Below, in pieces: positions 8,262-16,532 of a DNA stretch of 24,366 nt. The notes under the pieces were generated by a model that was not told the origin of the DNA, ran no database searches, and was given only the letters and a program-made list of their open reading frames with translations. The translations under genes and the position numbers were made by a program. Location: NCBI GenBank assembly GCA_002314775.1, contig DCHE01000082.1, positions 6,433 through 30,798 of the forward strand, written 5' to 3'. Within the stretch, counting starts at the first letter, position 1, and the number at the start of each line of letters is the position of its first letter. The stretch is from Lachnospiraceae bacterium UBA1760 (lineage in GTDB: Bacteria > Bacillota > Clostridia > Lachnospirales > Lachnospiraceae).

Positions 8262-9431
8262 ATGAATTTTAACGAATTAAGTCTTAAGATGCACGAGGAA
8301 AACCATGGAAAGCTCGAGGTAGTTTCAAAGGTTACAATTGAGACAAAGGATGATCTTAGTACAGCCTACACACCTGGAGTAGCAGAGCCATGTAGAAAAA
8401 TCAGAGATAACAAGGAAGAGGTTTACAGATATACCTGTAAGGCAAACACAGTTGCAGTAGTATCAGATGGTACTGCAGTTCTTGGTCTTGGAGATATCGG
8501 ACCAGAGGCAGCAATTCCTGTTATGGAAGGAAAGTCTATCCTCTTCAAGCGCTTTGCAAATGTTGATGCATTTCCAATCTGCCTTGACACTAAGGATACA
8601 GAGGAAATCATCGAAACAGTAAAGAGAATTGCACCTGTATTTGGTGGTATCAATCTTGAGGATATATCTGCTCCAAGATGCTTCGAAATCGAGAGAAGAC
8701 TTAAGGAGGAACTTGATATTCCAGTATTTCACGATGATCAGCATGGTACAGCAATTGTAGTATCTGCTGGACTTTTGAATGCGTTAAAGCTTGTTGGTAA
8801 GAAGTTTGAGGAAGCAACCGTAGTAATCAACGGAGCAGGCTCAGCAGGTATATCAATCTGTAAGCTTCTGCTTCAGTTTGGAATTGGAAATGCAGTATTA
8901 GTAGATAAGAACGGTGCTCTTTGCCCAGGTGAGGAGTGGATGAACCCTGCTCAGGCAGCTATGGCTGAGATTACAAATAAAAACAAGGAGCGCGGAATGC
9001 TTGCTGAGATAATGAAGGGCAAGGATGTATTTGTTGGAGTTTCTGCACCAAATATTGTTACAAGCGAGATGGTAAGCACTATGGCGAAGGATGCGATTGT
9101 ATTTGCAATGGCTAATCCAACACCAGAGATAATGCCTGAGGATGCTAAGAAGGGCGGAGCAAGAGTGGTTGCAACTGGCCGTTCAGATTATCCAAACCAG
9201 ATTAATAATGTTCTCGTATTCCCTGGAATATTCAGAGGAGCACTCGATGCAAGAGCAACAGGAATCACTGAGGAGATGAAGCTTGCTGCAGCAAGAGCAA
9301 TTGCTTCAATTGTAAGTGATGAGGAGCTCTGCGAGGATTACATTATTCCAAATGCATTTAACGAAAAGGTAGCGATGGTCGTTGCAAAGGCTGTAAGCGA
9401 TGAGGCAGTTAAGCTTGGAATAACAAAATAA
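8262..9431 (+). CDS. Malic enzyme, short NAD(P)-dependent form
   Basis: The enzyme oxidatively decarboxylates malate to pyruvate and CO2 with NAD(P)+, linking C4 acids to pyruvate metabolism in the cytoplasm. The 389-residue length fits the short bacterial form without the C-terminal phosphotransacetylase-like domain of MaeB. Visible motifs are TAYTPGVAEPC with catalytic Tyr36, EGK with Lys91, the metal-binding NLEDI (131-135) and HDDQHGTA (157-164), the nucleotide loop GAGSAG (191-196) and MANPTPEI further on. The ATG is preceded by an AAAGGAG ribosome site. Cofactor preference (NAD or NADP) cannot be read safely. The nearby citrate synthase gene (16533) also handles central C4/C6 carbon but is a separate transcription unit. 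Confidence 0.95.
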   Translation: MNFNELSLKMHEENHGKLEVVSKVTIETKDDLSTAYTPGVAEPCRKIRDNKEEVYRYTCKANTVAVVSDGTAVLGLGDIGPEAAIPVMEGKSILFKRFANVDAFPICLDTKDTEEIIETVKRIAPVFGGINLEDISAPRCFEIERRLKEELDIPVFHDDQHGTAIVVSAGLLNALKLVGKKFEEATVVINGAGSAGISICKLLLQFGIGNAVLVDKNGALCPGEEWMNPAQAAMAEITNKNKERGMLAEIMKGKDVFVGVSAPNIVTSEMVSTMAKDAIVFAMANPTPEIMPEDAKKGGARVVATGRSDYPNQINNVLVFPGIFRGALDARATGITEEMKLAAARAIASIVSDEELCEDYIIPNAFNEKVAMVVAKAVSDEAVKLGITK

Positions 9432-9481
9432 ATATTTTTTAGTTTAGTTTATGTATGTCACAGAAAGGATATCTATAATAA

Positions 9482-10402
9482 ATGAATTATTCTGAAAAGT
9501 TGCAAAATGTTCAAGACGAAGTTAATAAGGTAATAAAGGGCAAGGAGGATGTTGTAAGGAAGGTGCTTGCGGCAGTAATTGCAGGGGGACATATTCTTAT
9601 GGAGGATATTCCCGGAGTTGGAAAGACAACTCTTGCAACAACCTTCGCAAGGTCACTGTCCCTTGACTATAAGAGAGTGCAGTTTACACCTGATATCCTT
9701 CCAAGTGATATTCTTGGTTTTTCTATGTATAACAGTAATACCAAGGAATTTGAATATAAGCAGGGAGCGATTTTCTGTAATCTTTTCCTTGCAGACGAAA
9801 TTAACAGAACCTCCCCAAAGACCCAGTCAGCTCTTCTTGAGGTTATGGAGGAGGGCAATGCTACTGTGGATGGTGTGACAAGAAATCTGCCTGACCCATT
9901 TATAGTAATTGCAACAGAAAATCCATATGGTTCCTCAGGAACACAGCTTCTTCCGGAGTCCCAGCTTGACAGATTTATGGTTTGTCTTTCAATGGGATAC
10001 CCTGCCCATGAGGATGCAGTTAAGATTTTGAAGCAAAATGCTTCAAATCCTGTTGGCAAGGTAATGTCATGTATTACTCTTGATGAGCTAAAGGCAATCA
10101 GGGAGGATGTTAACAATATGTTTGTAAAGGACGATATCTATGAGTATATCGTCACTCTTGTTGAGAAAACCAGAGCAAGTGAGCTCTTCTCGATGGGAGC
10201 GAGCCCACGTGGTACAATCGCTCTTCTCAAGATGGCTAAGGCTATGGCGGTTATTGCAGGAAGAGATTATGTGACTAAGGAGGATGTTCAGAGCGTTGCA
10301 AAGGATGTTCTTGGTCACAGAGTTAAGCTTGGACAGAAGTCCAGAGCTCAGGGAATCAATATGGACAAGGCTATAAGAAGGCTTTTGGAAGAGGTTTCAT
10401 AA
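9482..10402 (+). CDS. MoxR-family AAA+ ATPase
   Basis: This 306-residue cytoplasmic AAA+ ATPase probably acts as a chaperone-like remodeler for the products of the next two genes. Walker A is GVGKTT (Lys48/Thr49) and Walker B is LFLADEINR (Asp105/Glu106). ATENPYGSSGT holds the sensor 1 Asn, QLDRFM has the arginine-finger region, and GASPRG lies near sensor 2. Length and motif order match MoxR proteins. The ribosome site GAAAGGAT (9463-9470) is a little far from the ATG. The stop codon lies one base before the GTG start of the DUF58 gene. MoxR-DUF58-transglutaminase is a recurrent bacterial gene order, which supports a joint function, but the client is not known. Confidence 0.93.
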   Translation: MNYSEKLQNVQDEVNKVIKGKEDVVRKVLAAVIAGGHILMEDIPGVGKTTLATTFARSLSLDYKRVQFTPDILPSDILGFSMYNSNTKEFEYKQGAIFCNLFLADEINRTSPKTQSALLEVMEEGNATVDGVTRNLPDPFIVIATENPYGSSGTQLLPESQLDRFMVCLSMGYPAHEDAVKILKQNASNPVGKVMSCITLDELKAIREDVNNMFVKDDIYEYIVTLVEKTRASELFSMGASPRGTIALLKMAKAMAVIAGRDYVTKEDVQSVAKDVLGHRVKLGQKSRAQGINMDKAIRRLLEEVS

Positions 10403-10403
10403 C

Positions 10404-11444
10404 GTGAGAAGTAAAATTCATTTCGTAAGAATAATTGTATACTTGCTTTTACTTCTTCTTTCGATGGGAGTGTACAGATTTCTTCATAGTCATTTTGCGT
10501 TCATTTATATGATAATAATGATTGTGGCACCATTCCTATCTTTGACATTTCTGTTTATAAAGAGAAGGTTTATCAGCCTTGAGGTTGTTTCACAGGGAGA
10601 GCCGATAACAAAGGAGGAGCTGTCCTATGTAAGACTGATTGTAAAAAATGCTTCCTATCTAATGTCTTTGGATATCAGGTCGAGATTAGAGATAAAGAAT
10701 CTTTATTACGGAAATTCAGATTTCATCAGAGTTACACAGGCAACAAGAATGAAGGGGGATTATGAGACTGTCCTTCCGATAAGGCATGATGTTTGTGGAG
10801 TCTGGGAATACCGTGTTGATTATATTACAATTATAGATATTCTTGGATTTGTTGAGCTTAAAAAGAAGGTTTCTGCTCACGCTGAGACAGTTGTTCTTCC
10901 AGGAAATAGCAGCATTGAAAAGGTCAACCTGGACAATGTTTCTGAAGGAATGACAGAGTCGGAGGAGTCAGCAAAGAGAGGCTCGGATTTCTCTGATGTA
11001 AATGATGTGAGAGAGTATATTCCGGGTGATAAGCTTATGAGTATTCATTGGAAGCTTTCTGCAAAAAGAGATATTCTTATGGTGAAAGACAGAGTCAGCA
11101 TGTCGGATCAGCAGCTGGTTATTGTGGCAGATTTGACAGGAGACAGAGCTGCTATTGATGAGGTAATATGCCTGTCCTACCAGATTTGCAGAAGGATTCT
11201 CGAGGAAAATACCTCCATCAGATTTATGTATTACAGTAATTTGATTGAAGGCTTTGAGGAGAAACATATTCTTAATCTGGATGCACTTAAAAATGCATTT
11301 ACAGGTCTGTTATATGAGACAAATGATTTTGTAAAAAGAGATGTAAGAATGTATATGAGCGCCATTAAACCGGAGCTCAAGGCATATCTTCTGATTTGTG
11401 AGAAGGAGGGTGAGGTAGATGGCATCATTACTCGACAGGACTAG
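10404..11444 (+). CDS. DUF58-domain membrane protein
   Basis: The 346-residue protein begins with two hydrophobic segments (roughly residues 8-26 and 30-50, split by FLHSHF) and then has a soluble domain. The DUF58 hallmark REYIPGD starts at Arg203 and continues as IHWKLSAKRD, followed by QLVIVADLT, the beginning of a von Willebrand A-like fold. The GTG start at 10404 is one base after the upstream stop, and GGAAGAGG inside the upstream coding end can serve as its ribosome site. The 3' end overlaps the transglutaminase gene by 26 bases. DUF58 proteins paired with MoxR ATPases are thought to work on envelope processes. The exact activity is not established. Confidence 0.9.
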   Translation: MRSKIHFVRIIVYLLLLLLSMGVYRFLHSHFAFIYMIIMIVAPFLSLTFLFIKRRFISLEVVSQGEPITKEELSYVRLIVKNASYLMSLDIRSRLEIKNLYYGNSDFIRVTQATRMKGDYETVLPIRHDVCGVWEYRVDYITIIDILGFVELKKKVSAHAETVVLPGNSSIEKVNLDNVSEGMTESEESAKRGSDFSDVNDVREYIPGDKLMSIHWKLSAKRDILMVKDRVSMSDQQLVIVADLTGDRAAIDEVICLSYQICRRILEENTSIRFMYYSNLIEGFEEKHILNLDALKNAFTGLLYETNDFVKRDVRMYMSAIKPELKAYLLICEKEGEVDGIITRQD

Positions 11445-13755
11445 TTACAAATTTGAAGATATACCAGTCACCCACGGAGCTGTTATTGATAAGAGTGTTT
11501 ATGCTGAGAAGGAGTCAAGATTTAAGACTCTTTTTATAAAGGCGGTTATTGTGTATTTACTTACCGCTGGCGGAATAGGATGCTATCTGACAGCATTAAG
11601 TGCACCGTGGCACCAGCTTATTGTAAATGTTTTGATATTTATATCAGCTATTATTTGTACCTTTCTCTACTATAGCTATGTAGTTGAAAATATTGGATAT
11701 CTGTTTGTGTTCGGAGCCTTCTTCGGAGGAGTAGTACTTCTTAAGGGCTATATAAACAGTGGTTTCTATGGAATCGTAAATATCACAATAGAGAATCTTT
11801 CGACCTACCTGGATGTTGAGGGTATGCAGCAGTATAGTGAGAAATATTCAAACAGAGAGCTTACTATCACAATTGCGGTTATTTTTATCGGAATTGTGTT
11901 TAATATTGTATTAAATGTGTTTATCTCAAGAAGAATGCAGTTTATCATGCCTCTTATGATGGTGATGCCGGCAAACCTTGTTCCACTTTATATGGAGAAG
12001 GAGCCTGACACCTTCTATGAGCTGATGCTTCTTTCTGCCCTTGTAATGATGTATATAATGCGAGGCGGAAGACATTACAGAATGAGAAGCACTGACAGTG
12101 TATTTCTTATGGGAAGAAAGAAAACACTTGAGTATAACTATAATTCAAGGTCTGTATGGCAGACCCTGGTTTATGGTATTGTGGCCGTTTTGATTGCCGT
12201 GAGTGTGATAAATATTGCATTTCCAAAGGACGATTTCGATTACAATCACGCAGACAATAAGTATAAGGCCAGCACCATGGAGACGGTCAGCAATGTGATA
12301 CTTCTGGGTATCGGCGGACTGTTCAACTATTACTACAGTACAGCTGGACTGGTTGGCGGACAGCTTGGAGGAGTTTCCTCAATTCATCTTGATTACCAGA
12401 CGGATCTTACTGTAACAGTTACACCGTACACCTATGACAGCATATATTTAAAGAGCTTTACCGGCGGGAATTATCTGCCTTACTCAAACAGGTGGGAGCA
12501 GATATCACTGGATATGACGAAAAATGCTGCTGAGGCAGAGGCGCTAAAGGAGGCCTTTCTTAGTGGTAAGGAGAGTAGTGCCAAGGCCAGAATTGATGTA
12601 AAAAATGTTGCTACAAATGCAGGCTGGTTTTTGCCATATTACGGAGAGATGGAAGGAAGCCAGAGGATATACTTAGGCTCTACTGTGAGCTACACGGTAT
12701 ATCCAAGAAACACTGGAAATACCGCGAAAATCTCTGAAAAGGGATATCAGGATGTAGATTTACTGGTGCCGGAGGAGAATGTTGAGACAATAGATGAATT
12801 CATTAGGGAGGCAGGGCTTTCTGGAAATAATAAGCAGGTTATGAACCAGCTTAAGAATTATTTCCAGCAGAATATACCTTATACAATTAAGCCTGGTGCT
12901 ACCCCTAAGAAGGACGATTTTGTAAATTATTTCCTGTCTAAGAATAAAAAGGGCTACTGTGCTCATTTTGCCAGCTCGGCCACACTGATTCTCAGAAGGA
13001 TGGGAATACCGGCAAGATATGTTGAGGGCTATGCAGTCTCCTACAATGAGATGGTTGATAAGGGCGAGCTCACTGAGGAAAAATACAGTGAGTACTACAG
13101 CGGATACTCAGAGATGGGTGAAACGGGTGTCATAACTATTGATGCGACGGATGCTGATGCTCATGCCTGGGTTGAGGTCTACGATGAAGAGTATGGCTGG
13201 CAGGTTTACGACCCTACACCATCAGCAGGAGAAGAAGACTCCGTAGATTTCTGGAGCGCCTTCTCGAGATTTATGAATAATAATTCAAAGGGTGATTCGG
13301 GTGATGATGGTGAAGCTTCCGGTGAAGAGGGCTTCAAGGTAAATGATGAGGTGATGATGTATATTGCCGTGCTAGTGCTTTCGTCAATTGCGGCATTTGG
13401 CATCGTTTTTGCTGTAAGATTTTTAGTTCCATTTTCAAGGAGAAGAAATGAATACAAGAAGACTGCATTAAGCAGAAAGCTTGTTATGGAATATGAGGCA
13501 TTCAGAAGAAAGGTAAGAAGAAGGGATGCCGAGTTTAAAAAGAAGATAAACTATAAGGAAGAGCTTAGCTATCTTATGGACGAGGGTATAATTACCCATA
13601 GCGAGGAAGGCCTTACGGAAAAGGAAGACCTTACGGATATGATAAGTCTCTTTGAAAAAGCAGAGTTTTCACCGAACGAAATTTCAAGAGAAGAATATAA
13701 TAAGGGAAATGAGTTTATAAGGGACGCTTTGCTTTGTATAAAAAACAAAAAGTAA
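11419..13755 (+). CDS. Membrane-anchored transglutaminase-like protein
   Basis: This 778-residue protein has several N-terminal transmembrane helices between about residues 35 and 290, then a large external region with a transglutaminase-like core. The Cys-His-Asp triad is visible as GYCAHFA (Cys514), DAHAWVEV (His582) and VYDPTPS (Asp598). A Gly/Ser/Glu-rich linker follows (~620-645), then one more transmembrane helix (VMMYIAVLVLSS onward) and a basic cytoplasmic tail. The layout matches TgpA/DUF3488-type proteins found after MoxR and DUF58 genes. The ATG at 11419 has AGGAGG at 11404-11409 and overlaps the DUF58 gene by 26 bases. The family fold can be a protease, amidase or cross-linking enzyme, and the substrate is unknown. 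An envelope or peptidoglycan-related role is an inference from topology. Confidence 0.9.
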   Translation: MASLLDRTSYKFEDIPVTHGAVIDKSVYAEKESRFKTLFIKAVIVYLLTAGGIGCYLTALSAPWHQLIVNVLIFISAIICTFLYYSYVVENIGYLFVFGAFFGGVVLLKGYINSGFYGIVNITIENLSTYLDVEGMQQYSEKYSNRELTITIAVIFIGIVFNIVLNVFISRRMQFIMPLMMVMPANLVPLYMEKEPDTFYELMLLSALVMMYIMRGGRHYRMRSTDSVFLMGRKKTLEYNYNSRSVWQTLVYGIVAVLIAVSVINIAFPKDDFDYNHADNKYKASTMETVSNVILLGIGGLFNYYYSTAGLVGGQLGGVSSIHLDYQTDLTVTVTPYTYDSIYLKSFTGGNYLPYSNRWEQISLDMTKNAAEAEALKEAFLSGKESSAKARIDVKNVATNAGWFLPYYGEMEGSQRIYLGSTVSYTVYPRNTGNTAKISEKGYQDVDLLVPEENVETIDEFIREAGLSGNNKQVMNQLKNYFQQNIPYTIKPGATPKKDDFVNYFLSKNKKGYCAHFASSATLILRRMGIPARYVEGYAVSYNEMVDKGELTEEKYSEYYSGYSEMGETGVITIDATDADAHAWVEVYDEEYGWQVYDPTPSAGEEDSVDFWSAFSRFMNNNSKGDSGDDGEASGEEGFKVNDEVMMYIAVLVLSSIAAFGIVFAVRFLVPFSRRRNEYKKTALSRKLVMEYEAFRRKVRRRDAEFKKKINYKEELSYLMDEGIITHSEEGLTEKEDLTDMISLFEKAEFSPNEISREEYNKGNEFIRDALLCIKNKK

Positions 13756-13826
13756 TTATTAAACATATTACTAGCCTGAGGATAACGATAATAATACGCG
13801 CATACGGAAGGAAAATAGGTAGAAAT

Positions 13827-15782
13827 ATGTCATATCAGGATTATGAAAAAGCTCAGAAGATGGGCATTAAAGCATATAAAAATGCGGTTCAGGATGGAAA
13901 GTATCCATATCTTCCTGTTTTGGATGAGATTCTTTCTGTTACAGACATAAGAGGAGAGGCAAATCTTGGTTTGGTTCAGATTCCTCTTAACCGAGTTGTG
14001 GGCACAAGTACTGCTGGAAGAACAGAGGCATTTGCAAATAATTTCATGCCACTTCTCGACTTCAAAACGGAGTTTGGAGGCAAATGGTCCTCACTTTGCG
14101 ATTCGCATATGGAGGAGGGAATCAGAGAACCGATAAAGGTTTACGAGTACCTTAACTACTACTATGTAGTTGAGGGCAATAAGCGAGTAAGTGTTCTTAA
14201 GTACTTTGATGCAGTGTCAGTTCCGGCCAATGTAACAAGAAAGATTCCTAAGCTTACGGATGACCCGGTTGTAAAGATTTACTACGAATTTATGGAGTTC
14301 TATAAGGTTAGTGGAGTTAACTTTATCTGGCTCTCAAAGGAGGGAAGATTTAAGGAGCTTCTCTCGATAGTCAGCCCGGAAGAAAACGAAAACTGGGGTG
14401 AGGAAACTCTGCAGGATTTTGTATCCCTTTACTATATGTTTGCGTCAGCCTACTACGCAAAGGGAGGTAAAAAGCTACAAGACCTTACGACAGGAGATGC
14501 ATTTCTTATCTTCCTAAGACTTTATGGCTATGCGGAAGCAAAGGAAATGTCGATGGATGATTTAAAGTCCTCTGTGACAAAGATATGGAAGGAATTTCTG
14601 ATAGATGATGAGGAGGAGGTAAGCCTCAGCATGGAGGAGCCAAGCGACTTTTCCAAGAAGTCCGTGCTTGGATTTTTAAAGAATATTCCAACAAATGATA
14701 AGACCTTAAATGTTGCCTTTGTCTACGATAAGGACCCCGAAAGATCGGACTGGCTCTTTGCACATGAGCTTGGAAGAAATCATATTAAGGAAGTATTTGG
14801 CAAGAAGCTTAACTGTCTGAAGGTTATAAATGTTGGCCAGGATGAGGAATGCATTCGTGCTATGGAGGAGCTTATAACTGAGCATAATGTTGAGGTTATA
14901 TTTACTACAAGCTCAACACTGGTTGATTCGAGCTTAAAGGTGGCAATCAAGTATCCAAATGTCAAGATTCTTAACTGCTCCTTAAATACCTCTCACAAAT
15001 ACATAAGAACCTACTATTCAAGACTGTATGAGGCTAAGTTTTTGTCGGGAATGATAGCAGGTACGCTTACAGAAACTGATAAAATCGGGTATATAGCTGA
15101 TTATCCGATTTATGGTATTACAGCCAATATTAATGCCTTTGCGCTTGGAGCAAAATTCGTGAACCCAAGAGTAAAGCTTTATCTCGAGTGGACTACTCTT
15201 GAGAAGGGTCATACCAGAAAGGAAGTTTACAAGAATCTGTACAACGATGGTGTGGACTTTATTTCAGATCAGGATTTGATTACTCCTAAGAACGCATCCA
15301 GAAGATACGGAGTATATAAGCTTACGGATGGTGATCCGATTAATATTGCCATGCCGGTTTATAACTGGGGCGTTTTCTACGAAAAGATTATTCATATGAT
15401 TCTCAATGGAAAATGGAATCAGGCGGATGCGGCAACGGAAAAGGCAATAAATTACTGGTGGGGCTTTGCTTCCGGAGTAATCGATATTATTGTCTCAAAC
15501 AAGGTTCCTTCCCAGACAAGAAGACTTGTCGAGGTTTTCAGAAGGATGCTTACAAATGGTGAAATTTCGCCATTTGAAGGAGAGATAATATCACAAAGTG
15601 GAGAGGTTAAATGTTCTGACGGCGAAAGAATTAAGCCTGACGATATTATGAAGATGGACTGGCTGGCTGAAAATGTCGTTGGCCAGATACCAGTTATAAA
15701 AGAACTTAAGGAGGCAGCAAGACCTATAGTGGAGAGTAAGGGTGTGCTGAAAGAGGAAGATGAGAATACTAGCCCTGGCTGA
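13827..15782 (+). CDS. ParB-like N-terminal / BMP (PnrA-like) binding-protein fusion, cytoplasmic
   Basis: The 651-residue protein has two recognisable parts. Residues ~45-130 resemble a ParB/sulfiredoxin-type fold: IPLNRVVGT (from Ile52), EGIREPIKVYEY, then EGNKRVSVLKY (116-126), which parallels the ParB GERR motif. Residues ~292-600 look like a BMP/Med-type periplasmic-binding fold (VAFVYDKDP, KVINVGQDEE, VEVIFTTSS, SGMIAGTLTETDKIGYIAD). BMP/PnrA proteins normally bind nucleosides for ABC import and are exported, but this one has no signal peptide or lipobox, so it is probably an intracellular sensor. I chose ATG 13827 because translation of MSYQDYEKAQ onward looks authentic; the longer frame would start at a TTG inside the previous gene. 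The ribosome site is mediocre (GGAAGGA/AGGTAG). The gene overlaps the phosphoesterase by 23 bases. Similar proteins occur in Clostridia; function unknown. Confidence 0.82.
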   Translation: MSYQDYEKAQKMGIKAYKNAVQDGKYPYLPVLDEILSVTDIRGEANLGLVQIPLNRVVGTSTAGRTEAFANNFMPLLDFKTEFGGKWSSLCDSHMEEGIREPIKVYEYLNYYYVVEGNKRVSVLKYFDAVSVPANVTRKIPKLTDDPVVKIYYEFMEFYKVSGVNFIWLSKEGRFKELLSIVSPEENENWGEETLQDFVSLYYMFASAYYAKGGKKLQDLTTGDAFLIFLRLYGYAEAKEMSMDDLKSSVTKIWKEFLIDDEEEVSLSMEEPSDFSKKSVLGFLKNIPTNDKTLNVAFVYDKDPERSDWLFAHELGRNHIKEVFGKKLNCLKVINVGQDEECIRAMEELITEHNVEVIFTTSSTLVDSSLKVAIKYPNVKILNCSLNTSHKYIRTYYSRLYEAKFLSGMIAGTLTETDKIGYIADYPIYGITANINAFALGAKFVNPRVKLYLEWTTLEKGHTRKEVYKNLYNDGVDFISDQDLITPKNASRRYGVYKLTDGDPINIAMPVYNWGVFYEKIIHMILNGKWNQADAATEKAINYWWGFASGVIDIIVSNKVPSQTRRLVEVFRRMLTNGEISPFEGEIISQSGEVKCSDGERIKPDDIMKMDWLAENVVGQIPVIKELKEAARPIVESKGVLKEEDENTSPG

Positions 15783-16371
15783 TGAAGAGTCAAAGTATTA
15801 TTGGGATTATTTTGAAAAACAAAAATTAGATAATATAGATTTGATTATTTCCTGCGGAGACCTGGCACCTCAATATCTGTCATTTCTTGCAACCTATGCA
15901 AAGGTTCCTGTGATTTATGTTCATGGAAACCACGATGGCTGTTATGAGGAGACACCTCCGGACGGGTGCATTTCCATAGAGGACGATATCTATATCTATC
16001 GCGGAGTCAGAATACTTGGGCTTGGGGGCAGCATGAAGTATAACTACACCGGTTATCAGTATACAGAAAAAGAGATGAGAAGCAGAGTCAGAAAGCTCTG
16101 GTTTAAGCTTTGGAGGAGAAAGGGCTTCGACATTCTAGTTACCCATTCGGCGGCATACAAGATAAATGACGCCGAGGATCTTCCACACAGAGGCTTTATG
16201 TGCTTTGTGGAGCTTCTTGAAAAATATCATCCAAAGCTCTTTATTCATGGCCATGTTCATAAAACCTATGGCAGGAATTTTAAACGTGAGTCGGAATATA
16301 AAGGGACCAGAATCGTAAATGCCTACGAAAGGTATATTATCGAATTTCCGGATGTGATTGAAAATAGTTAA
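15760..16371 (+). CDS. Calcineurin-like metallophosphoesterase
   Basis: The 203-residue protein shows the phosphoesterase motifs GDL (Asp34), GNHD (Asn57-His58-Asp59), THSAA (His129) and GHVH (164-167), which bind a two-metal centre. The usual first motif Asp-x-His appears as ADEES (Asp8-Glu9-Glu10), so the His ligand is replaced. I recall the same DEE in related Clostridia proteins, so this may be a subfamily trait. The ATG at 15760 lies inside the 3' end of the fusion gene, with AAGAGGAAG as a possible ribosome site, implying translational coupling. The natural substrate (phosphodiester, nucleotide or phosphoprotein) cannot be read from sequence. Pairing with a possible nucleoside-binding protein hints at nucleotide metabolism, which is speculative. 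Confidence 0.9.
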   Translation: MRILALADEESKYYWDYFEKQKLDNIDLIISCGDLAPQYLSFLATYAKVPVIYVHGNHDGCYEETPPDGCISIEDDIYIYRGVRILGLGGSMKYNYTGYQYTEKEMRSRVRKLWFKLWRRKGFDILVTHSAAYKINDAEDLPHRGFMCFVELLEKYHPKLFIHGHVHKTYGRNFKRESEYKGTRIVNAYERYIIEFPDVIENS

Positions 16372-16439
16372 TTTTATTTAGTGATAACCCTAAAAAACGC
16401 TAAAGAATTCTAAATATTAGTGATTTGGGGTTTATATGA

Positions 16440-16468
16440 TTGTAGAATTTGTTATACTTTGGTATAAT
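16440..16468 (+). promoter_or_regulatory. Strong extended -10 promoter for citrate synthase
   Basis: TTGTAG (16440-16445) and a perfect TATAAT (16463-16468) are separated by 17 bases, with TGG just before the -10 hexamer forming an extended -10 element. The start point would be near 16475, leaving a leader of about 55 nt before the GTG at 16533. Just upstream, CTAAA occurs at 16390, 16400 and 16410, exactly one helical turn apart. Confidence 0.8.
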
Positions 16469-16532
16469 CTAGCACATTAAATATATGTGAGAGAGAAGGT
16501 GCTTTTTCGCTCGCAGATAGGAGGAATAGGCA

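Noticed and set aside
13734..13826. Longer N-terminus for the ParB-like/BMP fusion from TTG 13734
   Set aside because: The extra 31 residues begin inside the transglutaminase gene and look like non-coding translation. The family-like sequence begins at ATG 13827.
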